NCBI RefSeq assembly: GCF_000833575.1
Contig: NZ_CP010827.1
Location: 1,306,980 to 1,370,979, forward strand
DNA from: Corynebacterium singulare
Lineage (GTDB): Bacteria; Actinomycetota; Actinomycetes; Mycobacteriales; Mycobacteriaceae
Direction: 5' to 3'
DNA: 64,000 nucleotides
The position numbers and the translations under genes were made by a program. The notes beneath the pieces were generated by a model. The model was not told the DNA's origin. It did no database searches and saw nothing but the letters and a program-made list of their open reading frames with translations. Positions 16,740 to 26,308 of this stretch are shown here, one piece after another (the first letter of the stretch is position 1; the number at the start of each line of letters is the position of its first letter).

Positions 16740-17815
16740 AGCGCCTTCCACTCCAGCCCGCTGCCCACGGCCTGCTCGATCGAGTCCAGGCCGTGGGCTT
16801 TGATCTGCGCGGCGATCCCGCGGTGGATGCCGCGGATCCAGCCCAACCCGCCGTAGATGAACGGGGTGTAGCCCTGCAGCAGGCTCGCGCCCGCGGTGAT
16901 GCGCTCCCACGCCTGCTCGGGCGTGGAGATGCCGCCGACGCTGACGAGCACCAGCTTGTCGCCGACTCGCTCGTGGAGGCGCTTGAGCACCTCAAGCGAG
17001 CGGTTCTCCAACGGGGCTCCGCTGATGCCGCCCGCGCCCATCTTCTCCACCTTGGAGGCGGGTGTTTTCAGCCCGGAGCGGGAAATGGTCGTGTTGGTGG
17101 CCACAATGCCGGCCAATTCCAGCTCGACGGCGAGGTCAGCCACGGCGTCGATGTCTTCGTCGGAAAGATCCGGCGCGATCTTCACCAGCACCGGGGTGGT
17201 GGTGGATTTCTTCACCACTTCCAGGATCGGGCGGAGTTCCTCCACCGCCTGCAGGTCGCGCAGGCCCGGCGTGTTGGGGGAGGAGACATTGACCACCAGG
17301 TAGTCCGCAAGCTGACCCAGAAGCGTCGAGGTGGCGCGGTAATCCGCCACGGCGTCCTCGGAGGTCTTGTTCTTACCGATGTTGATGCCCACCACGTCGC
17401 GGGAGCGCCGCGCGCGGAGGTTGTCGGCGACCACGAGCGCGCCCTTGTTGTTGAAACCCATCCGGTTCAAAATCGCCTTGTCCTCCGGCAGGCGGAACAG
17501 CCGCGGCGTGGGGTTGCCCGGCTGGGACTTCGGGGTCACGGTGCCCATCTCAGCGTAGCCGAAGCCGATCGCGCCCCAGGAGTCGATCGCCTCGGCGTTC
17601 TTGTCAAAGCCGGCCGCCAGCCCCAGCGGGGCGGGGAAGTCCACGCCGAAAACGGTTTGGCGCAGCACCGGGTCGTGCACGCGCACGGCCTTTTCCATCA
17701 CGCGGTTGACCGGGGTGGCCAGGTGCAGCGTCTGCAGCGCGCCGCTGATGATGCCGTGGATGCGCTCCGGCGGCAGCAGGAACATGAGCTTGAGTGCGCG
17801 GTCGTAGAGCGTCAT
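16736..17815 (-). CDS. pyrD: Dihydroorotate dehydrogenase (quinone), class 2
   Basis: Oxidises dihydroorotate to orotate with electrons to menaquinone at the membrane; fourth step of UMP synthesis. At 359 residues it has the class 2 N-terminal extension ([17 protein letters not shown]), then FMN-barrel motifs: [25 protein letters not shown] (first part), [23 protein letters not shown] with the catalytic Ser, [35 protein letters not shown] and [17 protein letters not shown]. It is absent from the pyr operon at 52-61 kb, as usual in corynebacteria. If this is the only copy in the genome, the island carries an essential biosynthetic gene. It is followed on the same strand by nothing and preceded by the lipoprotein gene (11-base gap). 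Confidence 0.96.
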   Translation of the reverse strand: MTLYDRALKLMFLLPPERIHGIISGALQTLHLATPVNRVMEKAVRVHDPVLRQTVFGVDFPAPLGLAAGFDKNAEAIDSWGAIGFGYAEMGTVTPKSQPGNPTPRLFRLPEDKAILNRMGFNNKGALVVADNLRARRSRDVVGINIGKNKTSEDAVADYRATSTLLGQLADYLVVNVSSPNTPGLRDLQAVEELRPILEVVKKSTTTPVLVKIAPDLSDEDIDAVADLAVELELAGIVATNTTISRSGLKTPASKVEKMGAGGISGAPLENRSLEVLKRLHERVGDKLVLVSVGGISTPEQAWERITAGASLLQGYTPFIYGGLGWIRGIHRGIAAQIKAHGLDSIEQAVGSGLEWKAL

Positions 17816-17826
17816 GGGTTTTTCTC

Positions 17827-18879
17827 CTAGTTGCTCTCGGTTTGGTCGGCGGGGGAGACGATCTGGATGCCGTCGCCGGATGCGGAGGCGGCGACCACGG
17901 TGCCGTCGTCAAGCGTAATGATGCTCTGGGCATCTGCGACGGTGGCGAAGTGCTTGCGCTTCACCGGAATGCCCTGGGAGATGTCGTAGCCGGTGGCGGT
18001 GTTGCTGGCCAGCGAGCTGACCCAGGCGAGGCGCTGCGCGGGGTCCCACGCGGCATCCCAGGGTCCTTCCGGCACCGGCGCGGACTGCTGGAGGCGGATG
18101 ATGCCGTCGGTGGTGTAGACGTGGAGCTGGTTGCCGGTGGAATCCGCAGCCAGCACCAGGCCGTGCTCGCCGCCGCGCACCTTGCCCACTCCCAGGCCGA
18201 CGCGCAGGGTGCCGCCTTGGCGCGAGCCGTTCCAGTCGATGTCCTGGATGGTGGTGTCGAAGCGGTTGGTTCGCACCACGGAGTCGCGCTGGCCGTCCAC
18301 CTGCACCGCTTGGAGCTGATCGGTCTCGCGTGCGACGTCGATGGTGTCTTTCAGCTCTCCGCCGTCGAAGACCCACACCTTGCGCTCAGTGTCGCTGCCT
18401 GCGAGCACCTCGCCTGTCGACGCCACCGTGGCCACCGTGACCGGCTTATCCGTGGCGATAGTCTCCTCCCGGTCGCCGAAGAGCTTGATCTCGCCCGCGC
18501 AGGCAAGCGCGAAGGTGCCGGCGTTGGCGGATGCCTCGCCGCAGGATTGGTCCAGCTCGTGGCGGGCGGCCTTGCCTTGCTGGATCTCCTCGAGCGTGCC
18601 GATCGTCAGCGCGTTTTCCGTGCGGACGCCGATGCGGCCGTTCGTGACGTCCACATCGCTCACTGGCTCGAAGTCCACCACCGCGCCCGCCGGGTCCGAC
18701 GACTGCGGGGACTGCACAGGCTTAGCGCTGCCCATGTTCGCAGCGGCCTCACCGCCAGCTTCCTCGATCTTGGCGGAAGGAGACGCGCCGCAGGCGCTCA
18801 GCGCCAGGGCAGCCGAGACGGCACCGGAAACTGCGGCAAAGCGGAGGCGGGAACTGGGGGCAAACAAACGAGCATTCAC
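17827..18879 (-). CDS. Secreted lipoprotein, beta-propeller-like, function unknown
   Basis: About 350 residues. The signal peptide ends in a lipobox, [10 protein letters not shown] Ser/Pro/Ala linker follows, then repeats of beta-rich sequence (for example [70 protein letters not shown]) that read like blades of a YncE-type propeller. No catalytic motif is seen. The GTG at 18879 gives a typical short lipoprotein leader; a TTG six codons upstream is possible. It is encoded just upstream of pyrD and divergent from uppP, an arrangement I recall from other corynebacterial chromosomes. Confidence 0.78.
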   Translation of the reverse strand: MNARLFAPSSRLRFAAVSGAVSAALALSACGASPSAKIEEAGGEAAANMGSAKPVQSPQSSDPAGAVVDFEPVSDVDVTNGRIGVRTENALTIGTLEEIQQGKAARHELDQSCGEASANAGTFALACAGEIKLFGDREETIATDKPVTVATVASTGEVLAGSDTERKVWVFDGGELKDTIDVARETDQLQAVQVDGQRDSVVRTNRFDTTIQDIDWNGSRQGGTLRVGLGVGKVRGGEHGLVLAADSTGNQLHVYTTDGIIRLQQSAPVPEGPWDAAWDPAQRLAWVSSLASNTATGYDISQGIPVKRKHFATVADAQSIITLDDGTVVAASASGDGIQIVSPADQTESN

Positions 18880-18949
18880 AAGGTCAAAGCCTAGCAACGC
18901 GCCCGTCGCGCACCGCGATGGCTAAGTAGGCGGGGTAGTGTCTTTCGCC

Positions 18950-19795
18950 ATGACTGATCCCGCCACCACAATGTCCTGGGTTCAGGTGATCGTCCTGTCC
19001 ATTGTCCAGGGCCTCACCGAGTCCCTGCCCGTGTCTTCCTCGGGCCACCTGCGCATCGTCTCCCAACTATTTTGGGGCGAAGACGCCGGCGCCAGCTTCA
19101 CCGCTGTGATCCAGCTGGGCACGGAGCTGGCCGTGCTGGTGTTCTTCGCCAAAGACATCTGGCGCATCCTCACCGCCTGGTTCGCCGGCCTCGCGGACAA
19201 GTCCAAGCGGAACTTCGACTACCGCATGGGCTGGATGGTCATCGCCGGCACCATCCCGGTCGGTCTTGCGGGCGTTTTACTCAAAGACCTCATCCGCGAG
19301 AACTTCCGCAACCTCTGGATCACCGCCACAGTGCTGATCCTGTTCTCACTGGTGTTCATCCTGGCCGAGCGCCGCGGCAAAAAGACCCGCGGCTTCGAGG
19401 AACTGACTATGAAGGACGCGGTTGTGATGGGCCTGTGGCAGTGCCTGGCGCTCATCCCGGGTGTGTCGCGCTCCGGCGGCACCATCTCCGGCGGCCTGTT
19501 CCTCAATCTGGACCGCGAAGTGGCCACCCGTTTCTCCTTCCTGCTGGCCATCCCGGCAGTGCTTGCCTCCGGGCTGTTTTCCCTGCCGGACGCCTTCGAC
19601 CCCCAGGCAGGCCAGGCGGCAAGCGGGCTGCAGCTGCTCGTCGGCTCCGGCATCGGGTTTGTGGTCGGCTACATCTCCATTGCCTGGCTGCTGAAGTTCG
19701 TGTCCAACCACTCGTTCGCGTGGTTCGCCGCCTACCGCATTCCGCTGGGCCTTCTCGTGATGGCGCTGCTCGGCACTGGCGTGATGGCCGCCTAG
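18950..19795 (+). CDS. uppP: Undecaprenyl-diphosphatase (bacitracin-resistance protein)
   Basis: Polytopic membrane phosphatase recycling undecaprenyl pyrophosphate to the lipid carrier for peptidoglycan and arabinogalactan synthesis. About 281 residues, with the two BacA motifs [17 protein letters not shown] (near the N-terminus) and [14 protein letters not shown] (about residue 170) and eight hydrophobic segments. TAGTGT eight bases before the ATG at 18950 suggests a leaderless transcript; a GTG four codons upstream is an alternative. Extra copies of this gene are known to raise bacitracin tolerance in bacteria. It lies 16 bases before mshC. Confidence 0.95.
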   Translation: MTDPATTMSWVQVIVLSIVQGLTESLPVSSSGHLRIVSQLFWGEDAGASFTAVIQLGTELAVLVFFAKDIWRILTAWFAGLADKSKRNFDYRMGWMVIAGTIPVGLAGVLLKDLIRENFRNLWITATVLILFSLVFILAERRGKKTRGFEELTMKDAVVMGLWQCLALIPGVSRSGGTISGGLFLNLDREVATRFSFLLAIPAVLASGLFSLPDAFDPQAGQAASGLQLLVGSGIGFVVGYISIAWLLKFVSNHSFAWFAAYRIPLGLLVMALLGTGVMAA

Positions 19796-19811
19796 TTGTA
19801 GGGTTGTCCGC

Positions 19812-21026
19812 ATGCATGCATGGCCCGACCCGTCCGTACCCGCAGTCGCTGGCACCCCGGTGCCGCTGAAGCTCTTCGACACCGCCGATCAGCGCGTCAA
19901 GGAAGTAGACACCACCCCGGATGCGAACGGGGAGGTGGGGATGTACGTCTGCGGCATCACCCCGTACGACTCCACCCACCTCGGCCACGCCGCGACCTAC
20001 CTCACCTTCGACCTGGCGCAGCGCCAGCTGCTCGCCAACGGCCACAAGGTCCACTACGTGCAGAACATCACCGACGTGGACGACCCGCTGTTCGAGCGCG
20101 CAGAGCGCGACGGCGTGGACTGGCGCGAACTCGGCACCAGCCAGATCAACTTGTTCCGCAGCGACATGGAGATCCTGTCCGTGATCCCGCCGTGCGACTA
20201 CATCGGCGCGATGGAGTCAGTCGACGAGGTGATCGCAATGGTGCAGCAGCTTCTCGACGCCGGCGCGGCCTACGAGCTCGACCAGGGCGACATCTACGCT
20301 TCCATCGACGCCACCGAGCAGTTCGGCTACGAGTCCAACTTGGACCGCGCCACAATGGAGGAGTACTTCGCGGAACGTGGCGGCGACCCGGACCGCGAAG
20401 GCAAGCGCGACCCGCTGGACGCGCTGGTGTGGCGCGGCCACCGCGAGGGCGAGCCCGCCTGGGACTCGCCGTTCGGCCCGGGCCGGCCGGGCTGGCACGT
20501 CGAGTGCTCCGCGATTGCCACCAACCGCCTGGGCAGCCACTTCGCCATCCAGGGCGGCGGATCTGACCTGGCATTTCCGCACCACGAGTTCTCCGCCGCG
20601 CACGCGGAGGCCGCGCTGAAGGTCGAGCGCATGGCCGGGCACTACGTCCACGCCGGCATGATCGCCCTCGACGGGGTGAAGATGTCCAAGTCCCTGGGCA
20701 ACCTCGTGTTCGTGCACAAGCTCTCGGAGGCGGGCCACGACCCGTCGGCAATCCGCCTGGCCGTTTTTTCCGGCCACTACCGCGAGGACCGGGACTTCTC
20801 CGACGCGATCCTGGCTGAGGCCGAGGAGCGCCTCGCGCGTTGGCGCGAGCAGCTCGCCGGCGAGGTGAGCGAGGCGGGGGCGACGGATGTCGTCGATAAG
20901 CTTCGCGCAATTCTTGCGGACGATTTGAACACCCCGGAGGCACTTTCGCTTCTCGACGGCGCGGCAGGCGACTGCAATCAGATCATCGCCACCGCCCTCG
21001 ACGGGCTGCTCGGGGTGCGCATTTAA
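19812..21026 (+). CDS. mshC: L-cysteine:1D-myo-inositol 2-amino-2-deoxy-alpha-D-glucopyranoside ligase
   Basis: Joins cysteine to GlcN-Ins in mycothiol synthesis, using ATP. 404 residues, cysteinyl-tRNA-synthetase-like but with the MshC N-terminus ([19 protein letters not shown]). It has [19 protein letters not shown] with the zinc Cys and HIGH-type HLGH, the [13 protein letters not shown] motif, [23 protein letters not shown] and [10 protein letters not shown]. It lacks the long C-terminal anticodon region of CysS, which distinguishes it from the tRNA synthetase. It follows uppP with a 16-base gap. Mycothiol biosynthesis is actinobacterial, so the donor of this block was also an actinobacterium. 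Confidence 0.95.
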   Translation: MHAWPDPSVPAVAGTPVPLKLFDTADQRVKEVDTTPDANGEVGMYVCGITPYDSTHLGHAATYLTFDLAQRQLLANGHKVHYVQNITDVDDPLFERAERDGVDWRELGTSQINLFRSDMEILSVIPPCDYIGAMESVDEVIAMVQQLLDAGAAYELDQGDIYASIDATEQFGYESNLDRATMEEYFAERGGDPDREGKRDPLDALVWRGHREGEPAWDSPFGPGRPGWHVECSAIATNRLGSHFAIQGGGSDLAFPHHEFSAAHAEAALKVERMAGHYVHAGMIALDGVKMSKSLGNLVFVHKLSEAGHDPSAIRLAVFSGHYREDRDFSDAILAEAEERLARWREQLAGEVSEAGATDVVDKLRAILADDLNTPEALSLLDGAAGDCNQIIATALDGLLGVRI

Positions 21027-21050
21027 CGCGTCTCACGCACAATGGGGCGC

Positions 21051-21449
21051 ATGAGCGCACCTGCGGACAACTCGATTCGGGCCCAGTTTCAGCCCGAGGT
21101 AGACGAATTCATCGACGACCTGACCACTTTCGCCACCGGTTCCTACCTGCAGGATGAGGACAAGGAACTGTGGGAAGAGCCCTTCGACCCGGCGGTGCTG
21201 CCGGATTTGAAGAAGCTCCTGGAGATGTTCCTGGACGCCCTCGACCTGCTCGGCGACGACCCTGAGGGCGATGCGCTGGTGAAGGTCGTCGCGCCGTTCT
21301 ACGAGAACCTCGAGGCGTTCAACGAGAAGCACGCCAACGCGGTGCTCGAGCCGGAGGAGAAGGCCGACATCGAGACCCTGGTGTTCCGCGCGGCGGCCGC
21401 CACCGGCGCCACGGACGAGGCTCTCAACGAGCTTCCGGAACTTGAGTAG
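21051..21449 (+). CDS. Conserved acidic protein of unknown function
   Basis: About 132 residues, strongly acidic and helical (ELWEEPFDPAVLPDLKKLL; ALDLLGDDPEGDALVKVV), with no membrane segment or catalytic motif. It follows mshC by 24 bases. CACAAT at 21039-21044 lies six bases before the ATG at 21051, suggesting a leaderless start; an ATG three codons upstream is possible. Its end overlaps the start of the HAD gene by eight bases. I recognise it only as a corynebacterial hypothetical associated with mshC. Confidence 0.78.
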   Translation: MSAPADNSIRAQFQPEVDEFIDDLTTFATGSYLQDEDKELWEEPFDPAVLPDLKKLLEMFLDALDLLGDDPEGDALVKVVAPFYENLEAFNEKHANAVLEPEEKADIETLVFRAAAATGATDEALNELPELE

Positions 21450-21690
21450 GCCCAAGGCCGTCCTCTGGGACATGGACGGCACCCTCATCGACACCGAACC
21501 GCTGTGGGGCAAGGCCACCTTCGAGCTCGGCGAGCTGCTGGGCCGCCCGCTCACCCCGGAGGTGCGCGCTAAAACTATCGGCGGCAGCTTCCCCAACACC
21601 TTGAGCGTGGTGGCCGAGTGGGCGGGCTACGAGCTTAAAGACGGCGACCTGGAGCGCTACCGCACCTGGATGTTCGATTCTCGTTACTGA
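21442..21690 (+). pseudogene. HAD-superfamily hydrolase, truncated after 80 codons
   Basis: The frame begins with TTG at 21442, overlapping the previous gene, and encodes AVLWDMDGTLIDTEPLW, the HAD motif I with both catalytic Asp residues, then the start of the cap domain (ERYRTWMFD). It ends abruptly at SRY and a stop inside the palindrome at 21676-21695. Normal members have about 220-240 residues, so motifs II-IV are missing and the protein cannot be active. The break coincides with the right inverted repeat and the drop in GC content, so it marks the recombination joint. Confidence 0.85.
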
Positions 21691-21708
21691 GAATCGGGAT
21701 TTAGCTTG
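21676..21708. repeat. Palindrome and right arm of the 17-bp inverted repeat
   Basis: GATTCTC-GTTACT-GAGAATC (21676-21695) is a perfect 7-bp inverted repeat. It overlaps AATCGGGATTTAGCTTG (21692-21708), the inverted partner (15/17) of 12416-12432. The HAD reading frame is cut at the left side and the decayed methyltransferase frame stops at 21701 on the right side, so both flanking genes end in this element. It looks like the end of an insertion sequence whose transposase is no longer present. Confidence 0.5.
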
Positions 21709-23244
21709 TTTTGCGGCCTGATTCCTGGCTTAAGGGAGATTTGTGGCCTAAAGCCCAGAAGTGGAACTCGTAATCCCCGCCGTAGTCAAACAACTCAGCG
21801 AGAAGTTGCACGCGATAAATGAACTGACAGTACATTTCCATCTTTGCGTGGCCCCGCGACTCCACCATCTCAGCGATGCGTGACTGGCTGAATCCTTTTG
21901 AGGTCTTTGCCCTGGCCGCTACCAGACTGTCCGTATGGCGGATTTCCGAAGAACACTATCGGCTTCTTCGCGTACAGCGCCTCTACAAGTTCGACAGGAA
22001 TTTTCAGTTCGCCGTTGCGTGCCATCGCAAGAACATCCTCAGCTGTGACACCTGGTTCATGGTTCTGCATACCGTCGTTGAGGAAGTCGTACTGGAACAA
22101 CTTCGTCGCGCCCTTGTTGTAGCTGTCCGCGACTCGCAGATCCTCTTCGTACAGTGTCAAGCAGAACAGGTTGCCGTCCTTGAATCGGTAGCCACGAGTC
22201 AGATTTGACATGCCGCACGCCGGGACCCAAACAATGAACTCGTCTCGCCATTTCTTACCGAGTTCGTCCTCAATCATCTGGTGCGCACGGTCAACCCAGA
22301 TCGGCAGAGTGTAGAAATCACCCCTCAGACGGCGCGATGTCTCGCCGAGCAGAGTGTCGCCGATCTCCGTGATCCGCTTGATCTCATCAAGTGTGTAGGA
22401 GCCTCGGTTGTACTGCTGTCAGAACGTTTCAAAGGAACGTGAGTTGATTCCTGTCAGCTCGTTGCCGTCGAGAACCAACGTGTTCTTCTTCGTCGGATGG
22501 ATGTAGAGGTTGCGGTCACCTTTGAGCGAACGGATGAAGATTGCGATCATCTTCCGCTCTGTGAACGCAGCGGCACCAGCCGAGAACACGTCGAGAGTGA
22601 AGTTGAGGACCAGCCGCTCCAGGTTGTCTGGAGTCATTGTGACAGGGTTCAGTTTGCCCAGACGGGCATTTGCATCAAGGTCGAAAAGAAACTCTGCAAC
22701 GTCGAAGTCATCGGCTCGCTGGTTGACGGAGTGTACGTAGATACCGGCGAGATTCTCATTGTCTTTGAAGTCGAGGACGAGCTGAGTTTCTTTCTTTTCG
22801 GTGTCGGACGGAGCGAGAGTCCAGTTGTAGTCACCGCCGAGATACGGGACGAGAAGTTGTGTAGTCAGAACGCACACTTCGTCTGAATCGGAGATTACGA
22901 CAGCGTTGAGGATAGGGTTGCCGGCTTGTTGGAAACGCTTGAGATAGTAAATGACCTGGGCGAGAGCCCTCTTGAGATCGAGTCCGTCACCGGCGAGAGT
23001 TTGGTCTTTTTGGACTCGATGAGGATGGAGTAGTTAGCTCCGTTGGACGAAAATTCAACAAGTCCATCGGTGCTGTGCGGGTGCTGAGCTTTGCTGAATT
23101 CGAGTACGCCTTGTTGGCCCAATCGTGAATGAGTGAAGTCGTGGCGTGCTCGACAGCCTTTTCTGCGTGTGCCCGTGCGGGGGCTGCAAGGAAATCGTGG
23201 TGGCGTTGTTTAGATAGTTGGATCAAAGGTGCAGAGTCATGCAT
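21701..23244 (-). pseudogene. Decayed DNA methyltransferase / restriction-modification enzyme
   Basis: Homologous sequence runs on the minus strand through several frames. MHDSAPLIQLSKQRHHDF begins at 23244, followed by frame changes near 23110 and 22990 and an in-frame TGA at 22419-22421 between SRSFETF and QQYNRGSYTLDEIKRI. RGDFYTLPIWVDRAH and the catalytic-type FFGNPPYG follow, then a further frame change near 21890 into SRIAEMVESRGHAKMEMYC. Motif I reads VPACGM where a methylase should have DPACGT. It resembles large stand-alone methyltransferase or type IIG enzymes. With at least three frameshifts, one stop and a missing C-terminus cut at the inverted repeat, it is inactive. Confidence 0.75.
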
Positions 23245-23458
23245 CCTCCCCTCCTTCGGTAGCTGGGAACAAACTAGTTTTACCGGCGATTTGTTCTACT
23301 GCCAGAAGGAAAGAAGGGGACAATCAACTTGGAGATTGTATTGAAACGCCTATGTGAACAGATCCACGAAAACTGATTTCACGCCTGTGAATTTAGCATG
23401 AGTTGCCGCTGTAGTTCATACTGTGAAGCGATGTATCCCCTCTCCAGGAGCCTCTGAC

Positions 23459-24157
23459 ATGAGTTCCCTTGCACTTGAATTTGAATACCCGCTGTGGGTC
23501 GAGAAAGGAATTGCGGACGGTTCGCTTGTTCGGCATGCCAACCGCATCCATTCGGCGGCAACCAACCGAATCGTGTATCACCTGACTGAGAAAGGCACCA
23601 AAGAAGTAGTAGAGCGCGTTCCTAAGAACTTGATGCTTGACGCTGTGGGCAAAGCTAAAGAACTAGGCGCATTGGCGGCTCAGAACACCGATAAAGTAGT
23701 GAAGCTCACCAAAAGTAATCCACGTGTCGCCGGTGCAGTCGGAGTGGGTGCCGCTGCAGTCATTGGCGGAGCTGGTTACGCGCTCAACGTGACTAGGAAG
23801 AAAAAGCGCGAACGTGAGGTGGCTGCGAAGGCACGCAGGGAGCGCGTAGTTTCTGATCTTGAAGCTGCGTTCAAGGAATGGTCTGCTGCAGTAAAAGCCG
23901 GAAACGTGACTCTAAACCACGTTGAGAAGTTTGAAACTGCTTGGGCCAACTACGAGCAGTCCAACAAAGCTGCAGGGATTGCTGAAGATGATGATCTCTT
24001 CGCTAAGGCGATTTATGAGACAGTGTTGATGTACGCCGAAGCTTTGAAAGCGGATGCCGAAACTCGTGGTAAAAAGCTTGCCATCGAAGCTCCAAGGAAA
24101 TCCGATTCGACCGATGCGCTTCTGACTTTGCAGCGGCAATTGCTCGAGGAGAAGTAG
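23459..24157 (+). CDS. Hypothetical protein with central Gly/Ala-rich membrane segment
   Basis: A 232-residue protein; the ATG at 23459 has AGGAG eight bases upstream. The N-terminus (LALEFEYPLWVEKGIADGSL) is followed by a region rich in Lys/Val, a probable membrane helix VAGAVGVGAAAVIGGAGYAL (about 98-117) and a basic stretch (RKKKREREVAAKARRERV). A helical C-terminal half ends LLTLQRQLLEEK. I do not recognise the family. It sits next to the methyltransferase remnant in the low-GC half of the island. An imperfect stem (CCCCCTCCAAA / TTTGGAAGGGGG, 24184-24214) lies after it and could end transcription. Upstream, 23245-23458 holds only its leader. Confidence 0.65.
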   Translation: MSSLALEFEYPLWVEKGIADGSLVRHANRIHSAATNRIVYHLTEKGTKEVVERVPKNLMLDAVGKAKELGALAAQNTDKVVKLTKSNPRVAGAVGVGAAAVIGGAGYALNVTRKKKREREVAAKARRERVVSDLEAAFKEWSAAVKAGNVTLNHVEKFETAWANYEQSNKAAGIAEDDDLFAKAIYETVLMYAEALKADAETRGKKLAIEAPRKSDSTDALLTLQRQLLEEK

Positions 24158-24183
24158 CCAGTTTCAGTATTGAGAGCAGCACA

Positions 24184-24214
24184 CCCCCTCCAAATCTAGT
24201 TTTGGAAGGGGGGG
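24184..24214. terminator. Possible terminator hairpin between convergent genes
   Basis: Arms CCCCCTCCAAA and TTTGGAAGGGGG with a seven-base loop, one bulge, between two genes that converge. No T-run follows on either strand, so termination is plausible but not certain. Confidence 0.35.
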
Positions 24215-24219
24215 CAACT

Positions 24220-24510
24220 TTAGGCCGCGATAGGGATATAGACGCTGTCGTAATCACCGTAGTTGTCACGGTTGTGCCAGTAGACGTGAGCTACTTCGAG
24301 TGCCGTCACGCCATGAAACTCACACGGGTCGGCAATCAGAATTGAGTCTTGGGTAGTCGGTGAAGACCACGTGAACATCGTGTCACCATTGTCTGAAATG
24401 GCATTAACGCCGATGATGTCGAACACGCCGAACGGTGAACTGATCGAGCACAGATCTCCCGAAATGGTTGCCTCCCAACCCTGGGCATCGAATTGGCGAA
24501 TCTCGTCCAT
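24220..24510 (-). CDS. Small hypothetical protein
   Basis: A 96-residue protein preceded by AAAGGAA five bases before the ATG. The sequence is acidic and aromatic, with beta-like stretches (GDLCSISSPFGVFDIIGV, DTMFTWSSPTTQDSIL) and an end rich in Tyr/Asp (NRDNYGDYDSVYIPI). No signal peptide or known motif. It lies in the orphan cluster of the island, convergent with the preceding gene. I do not recognise it; a good ribosome site and sensible composition are the reasons for calling it. Confidence 0.55.
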   Translation of the reverse strand: MDEIRQFDAQGWEATISGDLCSISSPFGVFDIIGVNAISDNGDTMFTWSSPTTQDSILIADPCEFHGVTALEVAHVYWHNRDNYGDYDSVYIPIAA

Positions 24511-24753
24511 AATGATTCCTTTCTCTAGCGGTACAAAGATGATTATCCGGGATGGAAAAATCGCCGTCTAGCTGCGGGTGTAGCCGCTGAGGATTACGGT
24601 GTCCGCTGGTGTATCAGGGTGTATCAGGCTGTCCTAGGGTGTACTAGCTTGTGGGCTCGGGTGGGGGTAGCAAAATCAAAAGGTCTAGTTGGTTTCGCTC
24701 GATGCACACGAAAGTACCCACCCCGAATCATCGGATTGGGTGCTTCGTCGTAC

Positions 24754-24885
24754 CTAGCGTCCTGTCGGCCCTGAGATGTACTTCAGCAGCTGACCATTCT
24801 CATCCCAGGTGCGATCGCAGTCGAAGCAGGGGAAGAGTTCCGTCAGCGGAACGACCGTGACTTCCTTGGCGGGGTCAGGTCCCTT
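24754..24885 (-). pseudogene. C-terminal gene fragment, unknown
   Basis: An open stretch of 43 codons with protein-like content (EVTVVPLTELFPCFDCDRTW then DENGQLLKYISGPTGR) ends in TAG at 24754 but has no start; a stop lies just upstream. The CFDC pair could be half of a zinc site. The surrounding gene-free interval 24511-24996 holds nothing else I can identify, apart from short direct repeats of GGTGTATCAGG-like sequence near 24608-24630. Confidence 0.25.
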
Positions 24886-24996
24886 TTAATCTCAGCCGTT
24901 GACACCAACGCCGTTCTGCCAACTCGACGGAGCGGGGTTCGCTGATCCTGCTCCCATCCGGCATACTCGTTCCTGTCCCTACGGCGCAGGAGAGCA

Positions 24997-25632
24997 ATGA
25001 CTGACTCCCTATTCACATCAGATGGCTACTGGATCATCGGAGCCGAGACCAAAGCTGCAATCCAATAATCCGAGTTCCCGCCCGACATCGTGGCGATGAT
25101 TGATCTGCTCACGGCTCGACGGTACTGGCCGTACCTCCCGCACGTGGATCTCGACCTGATGGAGCAACACCACCCAGGAGCCAAGGACCTCATCACTGGC
25201 TTGAAGCGCGCTTTGCACAACGAGTGGGGCATACTCAACGGCAGGACGGGGCTTTACGAGTCAGGTCAAGCCCAGCTAATCGTTGAGCGTGTCACGGCTG
25301 AGGTCGAGGATCGAGAGCTGGCTTCTTTTTGCGGCGGCATCATCGAGGATCTGCTCCTGTGGGCCATGAACGATGAGCGGTCGGCAATGGAGGGGCGCAA
25401 GGTGCTCAAGGAGCATGGAGTACAGGGCCCCGAAGTCCTGTTGGCGTTCCCGTATGAACCAGCCGGTCTTGCTCACGGTGAACTGGATTTGTGGAGGTCG
25501 GAGCTGCGGCGGAACTACTTGCATTGGCTGATTCAGAATGCCGTCGCAGCAACGCGGGAGGAGAATAAGTTGCCGGGGTGGCAGGTGACGGGGTTCGCGG
25601 CGGTAGGGGAGTGGCTGGGTTCGCTGAAGTAG
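24997..25632 (+). pseudogene. Hypothetical gene interrupted by one in-frame stop codon
   Basis: An ATG at 24997 with AGGAG seven bases upstream opens MTDSLFTSDGYWIIGAETKAAI, then TAA at 25066-25068 interrupts. The same frame continues without a gap (SEFPPDIVAMIDLLTARRYW) to the stop at 25632, about 211 codons in all. Translation could restart at GTG 25090 or ATG 25096, giving about 180 residues. The protein part is helical, with FCGGIIEDLLLWAMNDERSA, and no motif I know. A recent nonsense mutation, or a sequencing error, explains it best. Confidence 0.6.
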
Positions 25633-25686
25633 TTCGCGAAAGCGGTGCCAATTAATGTGTCCGCCGACTTTTGTAAGCTATGTTTC

Positions 25687-26238
25687 ATGGATGCAGCGTG
25701 GGTAGGAGTCGCCGTCACAGGTGTAATCGCAATCGTCGGCTGGGTTGTTGGAGCTTTCAAACACGCCGGCGAAAAGCGTGCACAAAAGCGTGCAGATCAG
25801 CTTCAGCAGGATCGTGATGATCTGGCACGCAGGCTAGTTGAAGCTCAGGAGAAGATAGCGTCACTGAATCAAGAGCTACTCGAAGCTGCGCGGCAACAAG
25901 CCGATTCAGCGGAAAAGATTGCTGTTCTGAAGCAGGACGAATCGAACCGGTTTAGGTGGGAGATTGTTCATGAAAAGGGTGCCGTCTACCGGGTAACGAA
26001 CAAGTCGAACCGCGTTGCTTACGACGTATGGTTCACTACAGATAACCCAATGAATCGCCCCGGATACATTGAAGTCTCGGAATTGCGATCTGGCGGTTCT
26101 TTCGAATTCATGTACTGGGCGGCAGCTGGGCCGGACTTCAATTACGACATGGTGATTAAGTGGAAGGACGAGTTCGGGAATAGCTATGAGCGCGCCGAGC
26201 GGTTCAGCAAAGAACATCCCACGCTCATTACTGAGTAA
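25687..26238 (+). CDS. Hypothetical membrane-anchored coiled-coil protein
   Basis: A 183-residue protein: an N-terminal membrane helix (WVGVAVTGVIAIVGWVVGAF), a strongly charged coiled coil (about 25-85, heptad-rich KRADQLQQDRDDLARRLVEA), then a compact C-terminal beta domain (EKGAVYRVTNKSNRVAYDVW, SGGSFEFMYWAAAGPDF). TAAGCT lies seven bases before the ATG, compatible with a leaderless message. Such helix-coil-beta proteins occur in phage-like and island cargo; I cannot give a function. Confidence 0.6.
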   Translation: MDAAWVGVAVTGVIAIVGWVVGAFKHAGEKRAQKRADQLQQDRDDLARRLVEAQEKIASLNQELLEAARQQADSAEKIAVLKQDESNRFRWEIVHEKGAVYRVTNKSNRVAYDVWFTTDNPMNRPGYIEVSELRSGGSFEFMYWAAAGPDFNYDMVIKWKDEFGNSYERAERFSKEHPTLITE

Positions 26239-26308
26239 TCGGATGGCTCAATTCAATGATCGTTCGCCTTCGCTAAGCATCGCACACACGAAAAGCCCTG
26301 TAATACTG

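Noticed and set aside
19812..21026. mshC as a second cysteinyl-tRNA synthetase
   Set aside because: Length, MHAWP N-terminus and the missing C-terminal anticodon domain fit MshC.
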